Source: Haliotis asinina
Lineage: Eukaryota; Mollusca; Gastropoda; Lepetellida; Haliotidae
Direction of reading: 5' to 3'
Assembly: GCF_037392515.1 (NCBI RefSeq)
Contig: NC_090288.1
Coordinates: 4,519,501 to 4,583,500, forward strand
DNA: 64,000 bases
The notes beneath the pieces are model-generated. The model worked only from the letters and a program-made list of their open reading frames with translations, ran no database searches and was not told the DNA's origin. The position numbers and the translations under genes are program-made. Positions 11,127 through 25,001 of this stretch are shown one piece after another. How positions within the stretch are numbered: the first letter of the stretch is position 1; each line of letters begins with the position of its first letter.

Positions 11127-13346
11127 AAGGAAGGTTAAGTTTCCGTTTTCAGTCAGAAAAATGCAAATCTTCCGATTCCCTTTTCTCTTTTTCACATATG
11201 TTTATCTCGGACACAGAATTTGTAGTCTATACGCTTGCAGTACCAGTAATAATGGACAGATGTACTTGGGTATTAAAATCATCTGCATGAAGCTGAAATA
11301 CGGAGGACATAATTTCTTGAGGGGACCATTTCTTGTGATGGACAGTGGACTTAATGACGGCTTAAACCAAACGACAGAAGGAAAGGAAGCAGATCCTGCT
11401 TTGAAGGCTGTTGTCATGGTTCCCCTCGGCGATAAAAGGAAGTGTATGTTGTGTTTGTTTGGACTCCGAGAATTAACTGGCAAACTGGTGAATGTAGGTA
11501 GTTGCTGGCAATGTCCATTCATTGGAGGTGGGGACCGTCTTGTGGTATGAAGCTCATGGTGTACGTTTAGGGTTCCACTACACTAAATCAGAATGACATG
11601 CTCCCTGAGCGAGTAGCGTATGTAAAACGACAGAAGAGACAGAGACATATGACAGTTGTGATTGGATGAAATAGGGTAAGATGTTTCTGTTTTTAAACGC
11701 ACATCCAACCAGTAATTAAAACTGACAACAAGTTTAAGCATTTGCCTGCTGTCATTTTCATCACCATGACTTATGCTTAAGTGTGTACAGATATTTTCAA
11801 GGAGGCGACATTTGGTGCGGAACTGGGGTTGTCTTGTTCGGTTAGCCGGACAAGTTGGGCCGAAATTGTGTTTTATTGTAGTTTAAATGCCAGGCTGTAC
11901 CCGCGTGTACGTGGAATGGCTGTTCATAGCCTGGATAATTAAAGAAATGTAAGGTTACAGTAGGAGTCTATGGACAAACATTTGATGTTGTGTAACCTTA
12001 AGCATGACGGCAGTGCACTTCGCCTGGATACAGCTGGCTGATAAACGCGCGCTAATAAGCTGACAAGAGTGGTCTCCCTTTGTGCATAGGCCGCGAGCAA
12101 GTTGGACGTTCGTCCGCTCGTCTGAAAGGCAAGAATAGGTCACCCAACTCACTTACTCATCTGGAGACTTATGCATGTTGAATGGAGTATTGTGATTTCT
12201 CTGTGTAAACGCTCAAGCGGACAGGGGCCTAGCTACCATTGTAAAAGAATGCCCGGATTTACACAGGATGGTTGACCGACTGCGGTTGGGCAAGTCCCCA
12301 ATACCATCTAATATGAAGATTTGCAACCTATCGGACTTCCACGATAAGAATTCGCATGCTACGTGCCTGGAGGAGACTAGATCTGGTCGAACTGGCAGTT
12401 CATGCACATCTGATTCATGTTCGTACCTAAAACTACTTGGCTTTCTTGATCAGATATTATAGCCTACATTTATCCTGGAAGTAAAGGGTACCAACCCTGT
12501 CCAAGTATCATACAAGTCACTAATTGTTATGTCTATTGCCTGGATTGAACATGAGTAGCAGACGAGGAGCAAATTACCGCTTTCAATCTCAGAGCCTGTA
12601 TAATTAACATCCATAAGACATGGGGGCGGCTATACAGCCAGACAGAGCAATGGGAGACTACTCTCGATTATTCACGTCGTGTGCATGTAACGTATAGTAA
12701 GTGAAGTGGTCGTGAAATGTCCAGTCTTCGGACAACAGGTTTGTAGTCGTGGCCACACACGATTACAGACTTTGTGATCTCCATCACATAAAGGGTGTAA
12801 TGTATTCGACTAGAAGACAGCAACACAGCAGGATACAGCAAAGACCTTTCAATTTCTTCATTTATAATTAGTTTACTCGTATAGCAACTTCAAGCTGTCA
12901 CAAAAACAGACTTACTTTAGCTGCCTCTCCTGCTGTGTTGCTGTCTCCTAGCTAAGAATTGACCCAAAGGAGGAAGGAAGACAGACTCATGTTTTTACCA
13001 TTCATTAATATTTATTGACACATAATCAAGAAATAGAATGGCAAGTGCTGAAAGAAAGTCTCCAAATCGGGGACAAAAGGGAAGATCAATCCTCTTATTA
13101 GTGGAGAAATAAACAAAGAAATGCCAGCCAAAGGGTAAGCCAAAACGTACGTGATCGAAAGGGGGTTGTCCAAAAATAAACCAAAAGGGTGTAGCCAAAA
13201 GAGACCAAAATTGGGAAACGGTATAGTAGACGAGCACCAAAACACACCATCTCATACAAGACACTTACATCCGAACATCCATGCAAAACACACCATTACG
13301 AACCATTCACACTCACACTAAATCACAAAAAATCTGTTCCCCAAAC

Positions 13347-13419
<73 letters not shown>

Positions 13420-13628
13420 ACACACACATCAATACCACTATCTCTCTCATCTGTATTCAAAACCACATGCAAATTGCATACTCTAACATGCACACCTAAT
13501 CTTACAACATGTACTCTTGCACACATTCATCCAGTCACATAATACACGTTTACCCCTATCCACGCACACACACGCACACACGTCCGCTTACACTGACAAA
13601 CGCACCCACGCACGCACACGCACACACT

Positions 13629-13669
<41 letters not shown>

Positions 13670-15214
13670 TGGATGAGGAATCTACGAGAATACTCTCCTA
13701 AAGAAGGCAGCCACTCTCCTCAGCGCCTTCCTCACGGGATGAATATCCTCCACGAAGCTGTCGTCGTCCTCGTCCTCATAGACCCAGTAGTCACTGTCGT
13801 CGTCACTTGAGACCGGGTAATAGTCGACATAGGTGATGGTGACTGGGGCAGGGAGCGTCTCGCCGTGGTCAGGGCGGGCCCAGAACGGGGTGAAAACACT
13901 CAGGGGATCGGGAGAGGGACTCGGGGACGAAGCCAGGGGACGCTACGTCGATGGAATGGGGAGGGTGGGAGAAAGGAGGGGTCATTGGGTGAGGTTGACA
14001 GGAGACTTTTAACGAAGCAATGTTTAAGAATGTTTGAGATCATAGCCCTTAGCCACACATGCTATAAGGTACTATCCAACGAAAAACATGCTGACAGATT
14101 GTTAGAAAAAGAATCTTTTTATGTTAATGTTTAAATTGGAGAGGGGTACCCGGAGACAGACTTTCAGCACACCGTAACAGGTGTGTATATAATATACAAT
14201 GTCACTGGTGTACATGAGAGGAATTCGACAAGGACAAAAGAGGCCAGCTTTTCGGCCCATTCTGAGGGGCATGTAGATCAAATACATACACAGTCGGATT
14301 CCTCATCCAGCGACGGCCATAGACTAGCGGCAGGAGTGACATGATACCGGATCATGTCTTCCCGTGCTGAAAATAACACAAACACTGCATTTAACGACAC
14401 ACCAAATATACGTACAGTGGAACCAAAATGTTTCGGAGGCCGACGAGATGATAGCGAGAAAATTGAGAGTCTCTGGGGACAAGTGCAGGAAGTCAAAATC
14501 CCTCAGAGGAATTATAATGGGCATTAAAACATCAACTAATAATGCTACTATACTATGCATATCTGAAAAAAAATGTTCAAAGAAATAGTATACCTAGCCG
14601 ACGCCCTGGATATACTAAAAACATCCACTGCAATTTAGCAACATCCTCCGTCGTATATAAACACCAACAGCTCTCATTTTACTGGTAGAAAAGACATTGA
14701 AATTATCAACATTTCTAAATTTCCCCCAAATTGCAAATGGCGGCCAGTGGGCATCCACACCGTTACTGTCAAACTACGACCCGTTTCAATACTTATGTAC
14801 GCTCTTCACTCTTTAGAATGCAATAACAGTCTGCTTAAATACCTTGACTATGCAGCCTTGTAAACATCTTCTCAGTCGATGATCTCAAAACGATGCTGTA
14901 GTCAACGAAATGCAGAGCGATAGGGAGCAAGAGCGAAAGTGAATCTGTTGGAAACAGAGGGACCGTTGGCAACGACAACGGTAACTACATGGAGACGAAG
15001 TCAGAACGAGGCGTCATCGAATGTTTTCGGCAAGGTCAAACAGCCAGCTATAGCGGCATCTCATGGGGTGAAATTCCTGACGGTTTTAAGGTTTTTAATC
15101 AATGACCTGTATATTCAAACGTTGGATATACCGTAGTTCACTAAACCGCCGTGCCCGTTAGATGTTGAAAACACATGATTAACTGTGTGAAACCGTGTAA
15201 AGATTAGCACCTTT
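11127..15214. repeat. Array unit 3
   Basis: Complete and the longest unit (4088 bp), owing to longer (CT)n and (CA)n tracts. It has an Arg to Gly change in the 129-residue plus frame near 11302 and an Asn to Thr change in the acidic minus exon. Confidence 0.95.
13682..14366 (-). CDS. Array gene candidate, unit 3 copy
   Basis: Exons 13682-13942 and 14290-14366. One replacement relative to unit 1: Asn to Thr in the VTINYVD segment (plus strand CATAGGTGATGG). The acidic stretch and cationic tail are unchanged. Confidence 0.45.
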
Positions 15215-17434
15215 AAGGAAGGTTAAGTTTCCGTTTTCAGTCAGAAAAATGCAAATCTTCCGATTCCCTTTTCTCTTTTTCACATATGTTTATCTCGGAC
15301 ACAGAATTTGTAGTCTATACGCTTGCAGTACCAGTAATAATGGACAGATGTACTTGGGTATTAAAATCATCTGCATGAAGCTGAAATACAGAGGACATAA
15401 TTTCTTGAGGGGACCATTTCTTGTGATGGACAGTGGACTTAATGACGGCTTAAACCAAACGACAGAAGGAAAGGAAGCAGATCCTGCTTTGAAGGCTGTT
15501 GTCATGGTTCCCCTCGGCGATAAAAGGAAGTGTATGTTGTGTTTGTTTGGACTCCGAGAATTAACTGGCAAACTGGTGAATGTAGGTAGTTGCTGGCAAT
15601 GTCCATTCATTGGAGGTGGGGACCGTCTTGTGGTATGAAGCTCATGGTGTACGTTTAGGGTTCCACTACACTAAATCAGAATGACATGCTCCCTGAGCGA
15701 GTAGCGTATGTAAAACGACAGAAGAGACAGAGACATATGACAGTTGTGATTGGATGAAATAGGGTAAGATGTTTCTGTTTTTAAACGCACATCCATCCAG
15801 TAATTAAAACTGACAACAAGTTTAAGCATTTGCCTGCTGTCATTTTCATCACCATGACTTATGCTTAAGTGTGTACAGATATTTTCAAGGAGGCGACATT
15901 TGGTGCGGAACTGGGGTTGTCTTGTTCGGTTAGCCGGACAAGTTGGGCCGAAATTGTGTTTTATTGTAGTTTAAATGCCAGGCTGTACCCGCGTGTACGT
16001 GGAATGGCTGTTCATAGCCTGGATAATTAAAGAAATGTAAGGTTACAGTAGGAGTCTATGGACAAACATTTGATGTTGTGTAACCTTAAGCATGACGGCA
16101 GTGCACTTCGCCTGGATACAGCTGGCTGATAAACGCGCGCTAATAAGCTGACAAGAGTGGTCTCCCTTTGTGCATAGGCCGCGAGCAAGTTGGACGTTCG
16201 TCCGCTCGTCTGAAAGGCAAGAATAGGTCACCCAACTCACTCACTCATCTGGAGACTTATGCATGTTGAATGGAGTATTGTGATTTCTCTGTGTAAACGC
16301 TCAAGCGGACAGGGGCCTAGCTACCATTGTAAAAGAATGCCCGGATTTACACAGGATGGTTGACCGACTGCGGTTGGGCAAGTCCCCAATACCATCTAAT
16401 ATGAAGATTTGCAACCTATCGGACTTCCACGATAAGAATTCGCATGCTACGTGCCTGGAGGAGACTAGATCTGGTCGAACTGGCAGTTCATGCACATCTG
16501 ATTCATGTTCGTATCTAACACTACTTGGCTTTCTTGATCAGATATTATAGCCTACATTTATCCTGGAAGTAAAGGGTACCAACCCTGTCCAAGTATCATA
16601 CAAGTCACAGATTGTTATGTCTATTGCCTGGATTGAACATGAGTAGCAGACGAGGAGCAAATTACCGCTTTCAATCTCAGAGCCTGTATAATTAACATCC
16701 ATAAGACATCGGGGCGGCTATACAGCCAGACAGAGCAATGGGAGACTACTCTCGATTATTCACGTCGTGTGCATGTAACGTATAGTAAGTGAAGTGGTCG
16801 TGAAATGTCCAGTCTTCGGACAACAGGTTTGTAGTCGTGGCCACACACGATTACAGACTTTGTGATCTCCATCACATAGAGGGTGTAATGTATTCGACTA
16901 GAAGACAGCAACACAGCAGGATACAGCAAAGACCTTTCAATTTCTTCATTTATAATTAGTTTACTCGTATAGCAACTTCAAGCTGTCACAAAAACAGACT
17001 TACTTTAGCTGCCTCTCCTGCTGTGTTGCTGTCTCCTAGCTAAGAATTGACCCAAAGGAGGAAGGAAGACAGACTCATGTTTTTACCATTCATTAATATT
17101 TATTGACATATAATCAAGAAATAGAATGGCAAGTGCTGAAAGAAAGTCTCCAAATCGGGGCCAAAAGGGAAGATCAATCCTCTTATTAGTGGAGAAATAA
17201 ACAAAGAAATGCCAGCCAAAGGGTAAGCCAAAACGTACGTGATCGAAAGGGGGTTGTCCAAAAATAAACCAAAAGGGTGTAGCCAAAAGAGACCAAAATT
17301 GGGAAACGGTATAGTAGACGAGCACCAAAACACACCATCTCATACAAGACACTTACATCCGAACATCCATGCAAAACACACCATTACGAACCATTCACAC
17401 TCACACTAAATCACAAAAAATCTGTTCCCCAAAC

Positions 17435-17481
<47 letters not shown>

Positions 17482-17704
17482 TCTCTCTCTCGTACACACA
17501 CACATCAATACCACTATCTCTCTCATCTGTATTCAAAACCACATGCAAATTGCATACTCTAACATGCACACCTAATCTTACAACATGTACTCTTGCACAC
17601 ATTCATCCAGTCACATAATACACGTTTACCCCTATCCACGCACACACACGCACACACGTCCGCTTACACTGACAAACGCACCCACGCACGCACACGCACA
17701 CACT

Positions 17705-17741
<37 letters not shown>

Positions 17742-19286
17742 TGGATGAGGAATCTACGAGAATACTCTCCTAAAGAAGGCAGCCACTCTCCTCAGCGCCT
17801 TCCTCACGGGATGAATATCCTCCACGAAGCTGTCGTCGTCCTCGTCCTCATAGACCCAGTAGTCACTGTCGTCGTCACTTGAGACCGGGTAATAGTCGAC
17901 ATAGTTGATGGTGACTGGGGCAGGGAGCGTCTCGCCGTGGTCAGGGCGGGCCCAGAACGGGGTGAAAACACTCAGGGGATCGGGAGAGGGACTCGGGGAC
18001 GAAGCCAGGGGACGCTACGTCGATGGAATGGGGAGGGTGGGAGAAAGGAGGGGTCATTGGGTGAGGTTGACAGGAGACTTTTAACGAAGCAATGTTTAAG
18101 AATGTTTGAGATCATAGCCCTTAGCCACACATGCTATAAGGTACTATCCAACGAAAAACATGCTGACAGATTGTTAGAAAAAGAATCTTTTTATGTTAAT
18201 GTTTAAATTGGAGAGGGGTACCCGGAGACAGACTTTCAGCACACCGTAACAGGTGTGTATATAATATACAATGTCACTGGTGTACATGAGAGGAATTCGA
18301 CAAGGACAAAAGAGGCCAGCTTTTCGGCCCATTCTGAGGGGCATGTAGATCAAATACATACACAGTCGGATTCCTCATCCAGCGACGGCCATAGACTAGC
18401 GGCAGGAGTGACATGATACCGGATCATGTCTTCCCGTGCTGAAAATAACACAAACACTGCATTTAACGACACACCAAATATGCGTACAGTGGAACCAAAA
18501 TGTTTCGGAGGCCGACGAGATGATAGCGAGAAAATTGAGAGTCTCTGGGGACAAGTGCAGGAAGTCAAAATCCCTCAGAGGAATTATAATGGGCATTAAA
18601 ACATCAGCTAATAATGCTACTATACTATGCATATCTGAAAAAAAATGTTCAAAGAAATAGTATACCTAGCCGACGCCCTGGATATACTAAAAACATCCAC
18701 TGCAATTTAGCAACATCCTCCGTCGTATATAAACACCAACAGCTCTCATTTTACTGGTAGAAAAGACATTGAAATTATCAACATTTCTAAATTTCCCCCA
18801 AATTGCAAATGGCGGCCAGTGGGCATCCACACCGTTACTGTCAAACTACGGCCCGTTTCAATACTTATGTACGCTCTTCACTCTTTAGAATGCAATAACA
18901 GTCTGCTTAAATACCTTGACTATGCAGCCTTGTAAACATCTTCTCAGTCGATGATCTCAAAACGATGCTGTAGTCAACGAAATGCAGAGCGATAGGGAGC
19001 AAGAGCGAAAGTGAATCTGTTGGAAACAGAGGGACCGTTGGCAACGACAACGGTAACTACATGGAGACGAAGTCAGAACGAGGCGTCATCGAATGTTTTC
19101 GGCAAGGTCAAACAGCCAGCTATAGCGGCATCTCATGGGGTGAAATTCCTGACGGTTTTAAGGTTTTTAATCAATGACCTGTATATTCAAACGTTGGATA
19201 TACCGTAGTTCACTAAACCGCCGTGCCCGTTAGATGTTGAAAACACATGATTAACTGTGTGAAACCGTGTAAAGATTAGCACCTTT
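15215..19286. repeat. Array unit 4
   Basis: Complete unit, 4072 bp. It shares with unit 3 the GGCAAGGTC variant in the plus frame at 18974-19177, which suggests that units 3 and 4 are adjacent descendants or have undergone local conversion. Confidence 0.95.
17754..18438 (-). CDS. Array gene candidate, unit 4 copy
   Basis: Exons 17754-18014 and 18362-18438, matching unit 1 in both exons by eye. The hydrophobic upstream frame carries a Val to Ala change in this unit. Confidence 0.45.
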
Positions 19287-21747
19287 AAGGAAGGTTAAGT
19301 TTCCGTTTTCAGTCAGAAAAATGCAAATCTTCCGATTCCCTTTTCTCTTTTTCACATATGTTTATCTCGGACACAGAATTTGTAGTCTATACGCTTGCAG
19401 TACCAGTAATAATGGACAGATGTACTTGGGTATTAAAATCATCTGCATGAAGCTGAAATACAGAGGACATAATTTCTTGAGGGGACCATTTCTTGTGATG
19501 GACAGTGGACTTAATGACGGCTTAAACCAAACGACAGAAGGAAAGGAAGCAGATCCTGCTTTGAAGGCTGTTGTCATGGTTCCCCTCGGCGATAAAAGGA
19601 AGTGTATGTTGTGTTTGTTTGGACTCCGAGAATTAACTGGCAAACTGGTGAATGTAGGTAGTTGCTGGCAATGTCCATTCATTGGAGGTGGGGACCGTCT
19701 TGTGGTATGAAGCTCATGGTGTACGTTTAGGGTTCCACTACACTAAATCAGAATGACATGCTCCCTGAGCGAGTAGCGTATGTAAAACGACAGAAGAGAC
19801 AGAGACATATGACAGTTGTGATTGGATGAAATAGGGTAAGATGTTTCTGTTTTTAAACGCACATCCATCCAGTAATTAAAACTGACAACAAGTTTAAGCA
19901 TTTGCCTGCTGTCATTTTCATCACCATGACTTATGCTTAAGTGTGTACAAATATTTTCAAGGAGGCGACATTTGGTGCGGAACTGGGGTTGTCTTGTTCG
20001 GTTAGCCGGACGAGTTGGGCCGAAATTGTGTTTTATTGTAGTTTAAATGCCAGGCTGTACCCGCGTGTACGTGGAATGGCTGTTCATAGCCTGGATAATT
20101 AAAGAAATGTAAGGTTACAGTAGGAGTCTATGGACAAACATTTGATGTTGTGTAACCTTAAGCATGACGGCAGTGCACTTCGCCTGGATACAGCTGGCTG
20201 ATAAACGCGCGCTAATAAGCTGACAAGAGTGGTCTCCCTTTGTGCATAGGCCGCGAGCAAGTTGGACGTTCGTCCGCTCGTCTGAAAGGCAAGAATAGGT
20301 CACCCAACTCACTTACTCATCTGGAGACTTATGCATGTTGAATGGAGTATTGTGATTTCTCTGTGTAAACGCTCAAGCGGACAGGGGCCTAGCTACCATT
20401 GTAAAAGAATGCCCGGATTTACACAGGATGGTTGACCGACTGCGGTTGGGCAAGTCCCCAATACCATCTAATATGAAGATTTGCAACCTATCGGACTTCC
20501 ACGATAAGAATTCGCATGCTACGTGCCTGGAGGAGACTAGATCTGGTCGAACTGGCAGTTCATGCACATCTGATTCATGTTCGTATTTAACACTACTTGG
20601 CTTTCTTGATCAGATATTATTTAGCCTACATTTATCCTGGAAGTAAAGGGTACCAACCCTGTCCAAGTATCATACAAATCACTAATTGTTATGTCTATTG
20701 CCTGGATTGAACATGAGTAGCAGACGAGGAGCAAATTACCGCTTTCAATCTCAGAGCCTGTATAATTAACATCCATAAGACATGGGGGCGGCTATAGAGC
20801 CAGACAGAGCAATGGGAGACTACTCTCGATTATTCACGTCGTGTGCATGTAACGTATAGTAAGTGAAGTGGTCGTGAAATGTCCAGTCTTCGGACAACAG
20901 GTTTGTAGTCGTGGCCACACACGATTACAGACTTTGTGATCTCCATCACATAAAGGGTGTAATGTATTCGACTAGAAGACAGCAACACAGCAGGATACAG
21001 CAAAGACCTTTCAATTTCTTCATTTATAATTAGTTTACTCGTATAGCAACTTCAAGCTGTCACAAAAACAGACTTACTTTAGCTGCCTCTCCTGCTGTGT
21101 TGCTGTCTCCTAGCTAAGAATTGACCCAAAGGAGGAAGGAAGACAGACTCATGTTTTACCATTCATTAATATTTATTGACATATAATCAAGAAATAGAAT
21201 GGCAAGTGCTGAAAGAAAGTCTCCAAATCGGGGCCAAAAGGGAAGATCAATCCTCTTATTAGTGGAGAAATAAACAAAGAAATGCCAGCCAAAGGGTAAG
21301 CCAAAACGTACGTGATCGAAAGGGGGTTGTCCAAAAATAAACCAAAAGGGTGTAGCCAAAAGAGACCAAAATTGGGAAACGGTATAGTAGACGAGCACCA
21401 AAACACACCATCTCATACAAGACACTTACATCCGAACATCCATGCAAAACACACCATTACGAACCATTCACACTCACACTAAATCACAAAAAATCTGTTC
21501 CCCAAACCCATCTCTCTCTCTCTCTCTCTCTCTCGTACACACACACATCAAAACCACTATCTCTCTCATCTGTATTCAAAACCACATGCAAATTGCATAC
21601 TCTAACATGCACACCTAATCTTACAACATGTACTCTTGCACACATTCATCCAGGCACAAAATACACGTTTACCCCTATCCACGCACACACACGCACACAC
21701 GTCCGCTTACACTGACAAACGCACCCACGCACACACACGCACACACT

Positions 21748-21782
<35 letters not shown>

Positions 21783-23327
21783 TGGATGAGGAATCTACGA
21801 GAATACTCTCCTAAAGAAGGCAGCCACTCTCCTCAACGCCTTCCTCACGGGATGAATATCCTCCACGAAGCTGTCGTCGTCCTCGTCCTCATAGACCCAG
21901 TAGTCACTGTCGTCGTCACTTGAGACCGGGTAATAGTCGACATAGGTGATGGTGACTGGGGCAGGGAGCGTCTCGCCGTGGTCAGTGCGGGCCCAGAACG
22001 GGGTGAAAACACTCAGGGGATCGGGAGAGGGACTCGGGGACGAAGCCAGGGGACGCTACGTCGATGGAATGGGGAGGGTGGGAGAAAGGAGGGGTCATTG
22101 GGTGAGGTTGACAGGAGACTTTTAACGAAGCAATGTTTAAGAATGTTTGAGATCATAGCCCTTGGCCACACATGCTATAAGGTACTATCCAACGAAAAAC
22201 ATGCTGACAGATTGTTAGAAAAAGAATCTTTCTATGTTAATGTTTAAATTGGAGAGGGGTACCCGGAGACAGACTTTCAGCACACCGTAACAGGTGTGTA
22301 TATAATATACAATGTCACTGGTGTACATGAGAGGAATTCGACAAGGACAAAAGAGGCCAGCTTTTCGGCCCATTCTGGGGGGCATGTAGATCAAATACAT
22401 ACACAGTCGGATTCCTCATCCAGCGACGGCCATAGACTAGCAGCAGGAGTGACATGATACCGGATCATGTCTTCCCGTGCTGAAAATAACACAAACACTG
22501 CATTTAACGACACACCAAATATACGTACAGTGGAACCAAAATGTTTAGGAGGCCGACGAGATGATAGCGAGAAAATTGAGAGTCTCTGGGGACAAGTGCA
22601 GGAAGTCAAAATCCCTCAGAGGAATTATAATGGGCATTAAAACATCAACTAATAATGCTACTATACTATGCATATCTGAAAAAAAATGTTCAAAGAAATA
22701 GTATACCTAGCCGACGCCCTGGATATACTAAAAACATCCACTGCAATTTAGCAACATCCTCCGTCGTATATAAACACCAACAGCTCTCATTTTACTGGTA
22801 GAAAAGACATTGAAATTATCAACATTTCTAAATTTCCCCCAAATTGCAAATGGCGGCCAGTGGGCATCCACACCGTTACTGTCAAACTACGGCCCGTTTC
22901 AATACTTATGTACGCTCTTCACTCTTTAGAATGCAATAACAGTCTGCTTAAATACCTTGACTATGCAGCCTTGTAAACATCTTGTCAGTAGATGATCTCA
23001 AAACGATGTTGTAGTCAACGAAATGCAGAGCGATAGGGAGCAAGAGCGAAAGTGAATCTGTTGGAAACAGAGGGACCGTTGGCAACGACAACGGTAACCA
23101 CATGGAGACGAAGTCAGAACGAGGCGTCATCGAATGTTTTCGGCAACGTCAAACAGCCAGCTATAGCGGCATCTCATGGGGTGAAATTCCTGACGGTTTT
23201 AAGGTTTTTAATCAATGACCTGTATATTCAAACGTTGGATATACCGTAGTTCACTAAACCGCCGTGCCCGTTAGATGTTGAAAACACATGATTAACTGTG
23301 TGAAACCGTGTAAAGATTAGCACCTTT
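19287..23327. repeat. Array unit 5
   Basis: The shortest complete unit (4041 bp), with a reduced (CT)n tract near 21513-21534. It carries several private changes in the minus exon pair and upstream of 23015, and is more diverged than units 2-4. Confidence 0.95.
21795..22479 (-). CDS. Array gene candidate, unit 5 copy
   Basis: Exons 21795-22055 and 22403-22479. Changes against unit 1: Asn to Thr in VTINYVD, Pro to Thr in WARPDHG, a silent Leu codon (GCG TTG) in the cationic tail, and a silent Ala codon in the upstream exon. The reading frame stays open. This is the most changed copy, but the cationic tail is unaltered at protein level. Confidence 0.45.
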
Positions 23328-24562
23328 AAGGAAGGTTAAGTTTCCGTTTTCAGTCAGAAAAATGCAAATCTTCCGATTCCCTTTTCTCTTTTTCACATAT
23401 GTTTATCTCGGACACAGAATTTGTAGTCTATACGCTTGCAGTACCAGTAATAATGGACAGATGTACTTGGGTATTAAAATCATCTGCATGAAGCTGAAAT
23501 ACAGAGGACATAATTTCTTGAGGGGACCATTTCTTGTGATGGACAGTGGACTAAATGACGGCTTAAACCAAACGACAGAAGGAAAGGAAGCAGATCCTGC
23601 TTTGAAGGCTGTTGTCATGGTTCCCCTCGGCGATAAAAGGAAGTGTATGTTGTGTTTGTTTGGACTCCGAGAATTAACTGGCAAACTGGTGAATGTAGGT
23701 AGTTGCTGGCAATGTCCATTCATTGGAGGTGGGGACCGTCTTGTGGTATGAAGCTCATGGTGTACGTTTAGGGTTCCACTACACTAAATCAGAATGACAT
23801 GCTCCCTGAGCGAGTAGCGTATGTAAAACGACAGAAGAGTCAGAGACATATGACAGTTGTGATTGGATGAAATAGGGTAAGATGTTTCTGTTTTTAAACG
23901 CACATCCATCCAGTAATTATAACTGACAACAAGTTTAAGCATTACTGCTGTCATTTTCATCACCATGACTTATGCTTAAGTGTGTACAAATATTTTCAAG
24001 GAGGCGACATTTGGTGCGGAACTGGGGTTGTCTTGTTCGGTTAGGCGGACAAGTTGGGCCGAAATTGTGTTTTATTGTAGTTTAAATGCCAGGCTGTACC
24101 CACGTGTACGTGGAATGGCTGTTCATAGCCTGGATAATTAAAGAAATGTAAGGTTACAGTAGGAGTCTATGGACAAACATTTGATGTTGTGTAACCTTAA
24201 GCATGACGGCAGTGCACTTCGCCTGGATACAGCTGGCTGATAAACGCGCGCTAATAAGCTGACAAGAGTGGTCTCCCTTTGTGCATAGGCCGCGAGCAAG
24301 TTGGACGTTCGTCCGCTCGTCTGAAAGGCAAGAATAGGTCACCCAACTCACTCACTCACTCACTCACTCATCTGGAGACTTATGCATGTTGAATGGAGTA
24401 TTGTGATTTCTCTGTGTAAACGCTCAAGCGGACAGGGGCCTAGCTACCTTTGTAAAAGAATGCCCGGATTTACACAGGATGGTTGACCGACTGCGGTTGG
24501 GCAAGTCCCCAATACCATCTAATATGAAGATTTGCAACCTATCGGACTTCCACGATAAGAAT
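23328..24562. repeat. Array unit 6, partial and diverged
   Basis: Only the first ~1.24 kb of the unit is present. It has extra ACTC repeats at ~24346-24369, a small deletion near 23941 and scattered substitutions not seen in other units. Identity stops at GATAAGAAT. The next ~20 bp still resemble the unit loosely (GCATGCTA then GCCT), so the edge may be ancient homology and not a clean break. Confidence 0.9.
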
Positions 24563-24631
24563 CGGCATGCTATGAGCCTTATAGATCGGGCAAACGCCCT
24601 TCGCAACAACAGTATCTGTGATGTTTCTTGA
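24428..24631 (+). CDS. Plus-strand frame crossing the array's right edge
   Basis: The frame contains ECPDLHRMVDRLRLGKSP and NMKICNLSDFHDKN, which are in every unit (unit 1: about 4085-4336). At the array edge it then continues in frame with a different tail (RHAMSLIDRANALRNN, ending CDVS) to TGA at 24629-24631. In full units the tail after DKN is SHATCLEETRSGRTGSS. First Met is at 24479. An AG after a pyrimidine-rich stretch could act as acceptor near 24428. The family is not recognised. The edge copy may preserve the ancestral 3' part of a gene whose exon was captured in the array. Confidence 0.3.
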   Translation, partial: ADRGLATFVKECPDLHRMVDRLRLGKSPIPSNMKICNLSDFHDKNRHAMSLIDRANALRNNSICDVS

Positions 24632-25001
24632 ACTATTGTCATGATGCATTTTTACTGCCTGAGAGGCAACGTGAGATAATCTTGTGACTAAGTGACACTA
24701 TGCACGCAGCCATTGACTGGAATTCCCTCTCAACATCCTCTTTAGGCACAGGCATCATGGTGAGTAAGCATAATTCACTGTATTCACTTTCATGTGTTTG
24801 TTTGAGTTCTGCAGCGGTCCTTGTTGCACGTTGAATACCCTGATGTTCATAACAAGATTGAAAATGTCGTTGTTTGGTATTAAAAATTCATTACCAATCC
24901 GTTGCTTAATCCAGCTTTAACCTGTCTTGTATTTTGTGTCTTGAGGAGAATTCACAAACAAACACATTTGTAAATGTTTTACTGCCACGTTCACGTTCCA
25001 T
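24563..25001. other. Non-repetitive spacer and 3' flank of dehydrogenase copy A
   Basis: Single-copy sequence between the array and the 28-bp minisatellite. From ~24900 it is recognisably related to 40436-40530, downstream of copy B (shared TCACAAACAAA and tACTGCCA/TTGCCA phrases), so the ancient gene duplication reaches this far. Confidence 0.55.

Larger units (their letters stand above)
3001..24562. repeat. Tandem array of a ~4.06 kb unit, 5.3 copies
   Basis: The phrase AAGGAAGGTTAAGTTTCC recurs at 3001, 7067, 11127, 15215, 19287 and 23328, giving unit lengths of 4066, 4060, 4088, 4072 and 4041 bp plus a partial unit of ~1.24 kb. By eye the units differ by a handful of substitutions each. 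Most length change comes from two microsatellites, (CT)n and (CA)n. The partial last unit is the most diverged, as is typical of array edges. The left edge is sharp at ~3000; the right edge falls inside a plus-strand open frame at ~24562. All units are head to tail. No terminal inverted repeats or flanking target duplication were seen, so unequal crossover is a more likely cause than transposition. Confidence 0.97.

Noticed and set aside
3001-24562. The 4 kb array as a transposon with terminal repeats
   Set aside because: I found no inverted or direct terminal repeats at unit edges, no transposase or reverse transcriptase frame and no target duplication. The arrangement is strictly head to tail.
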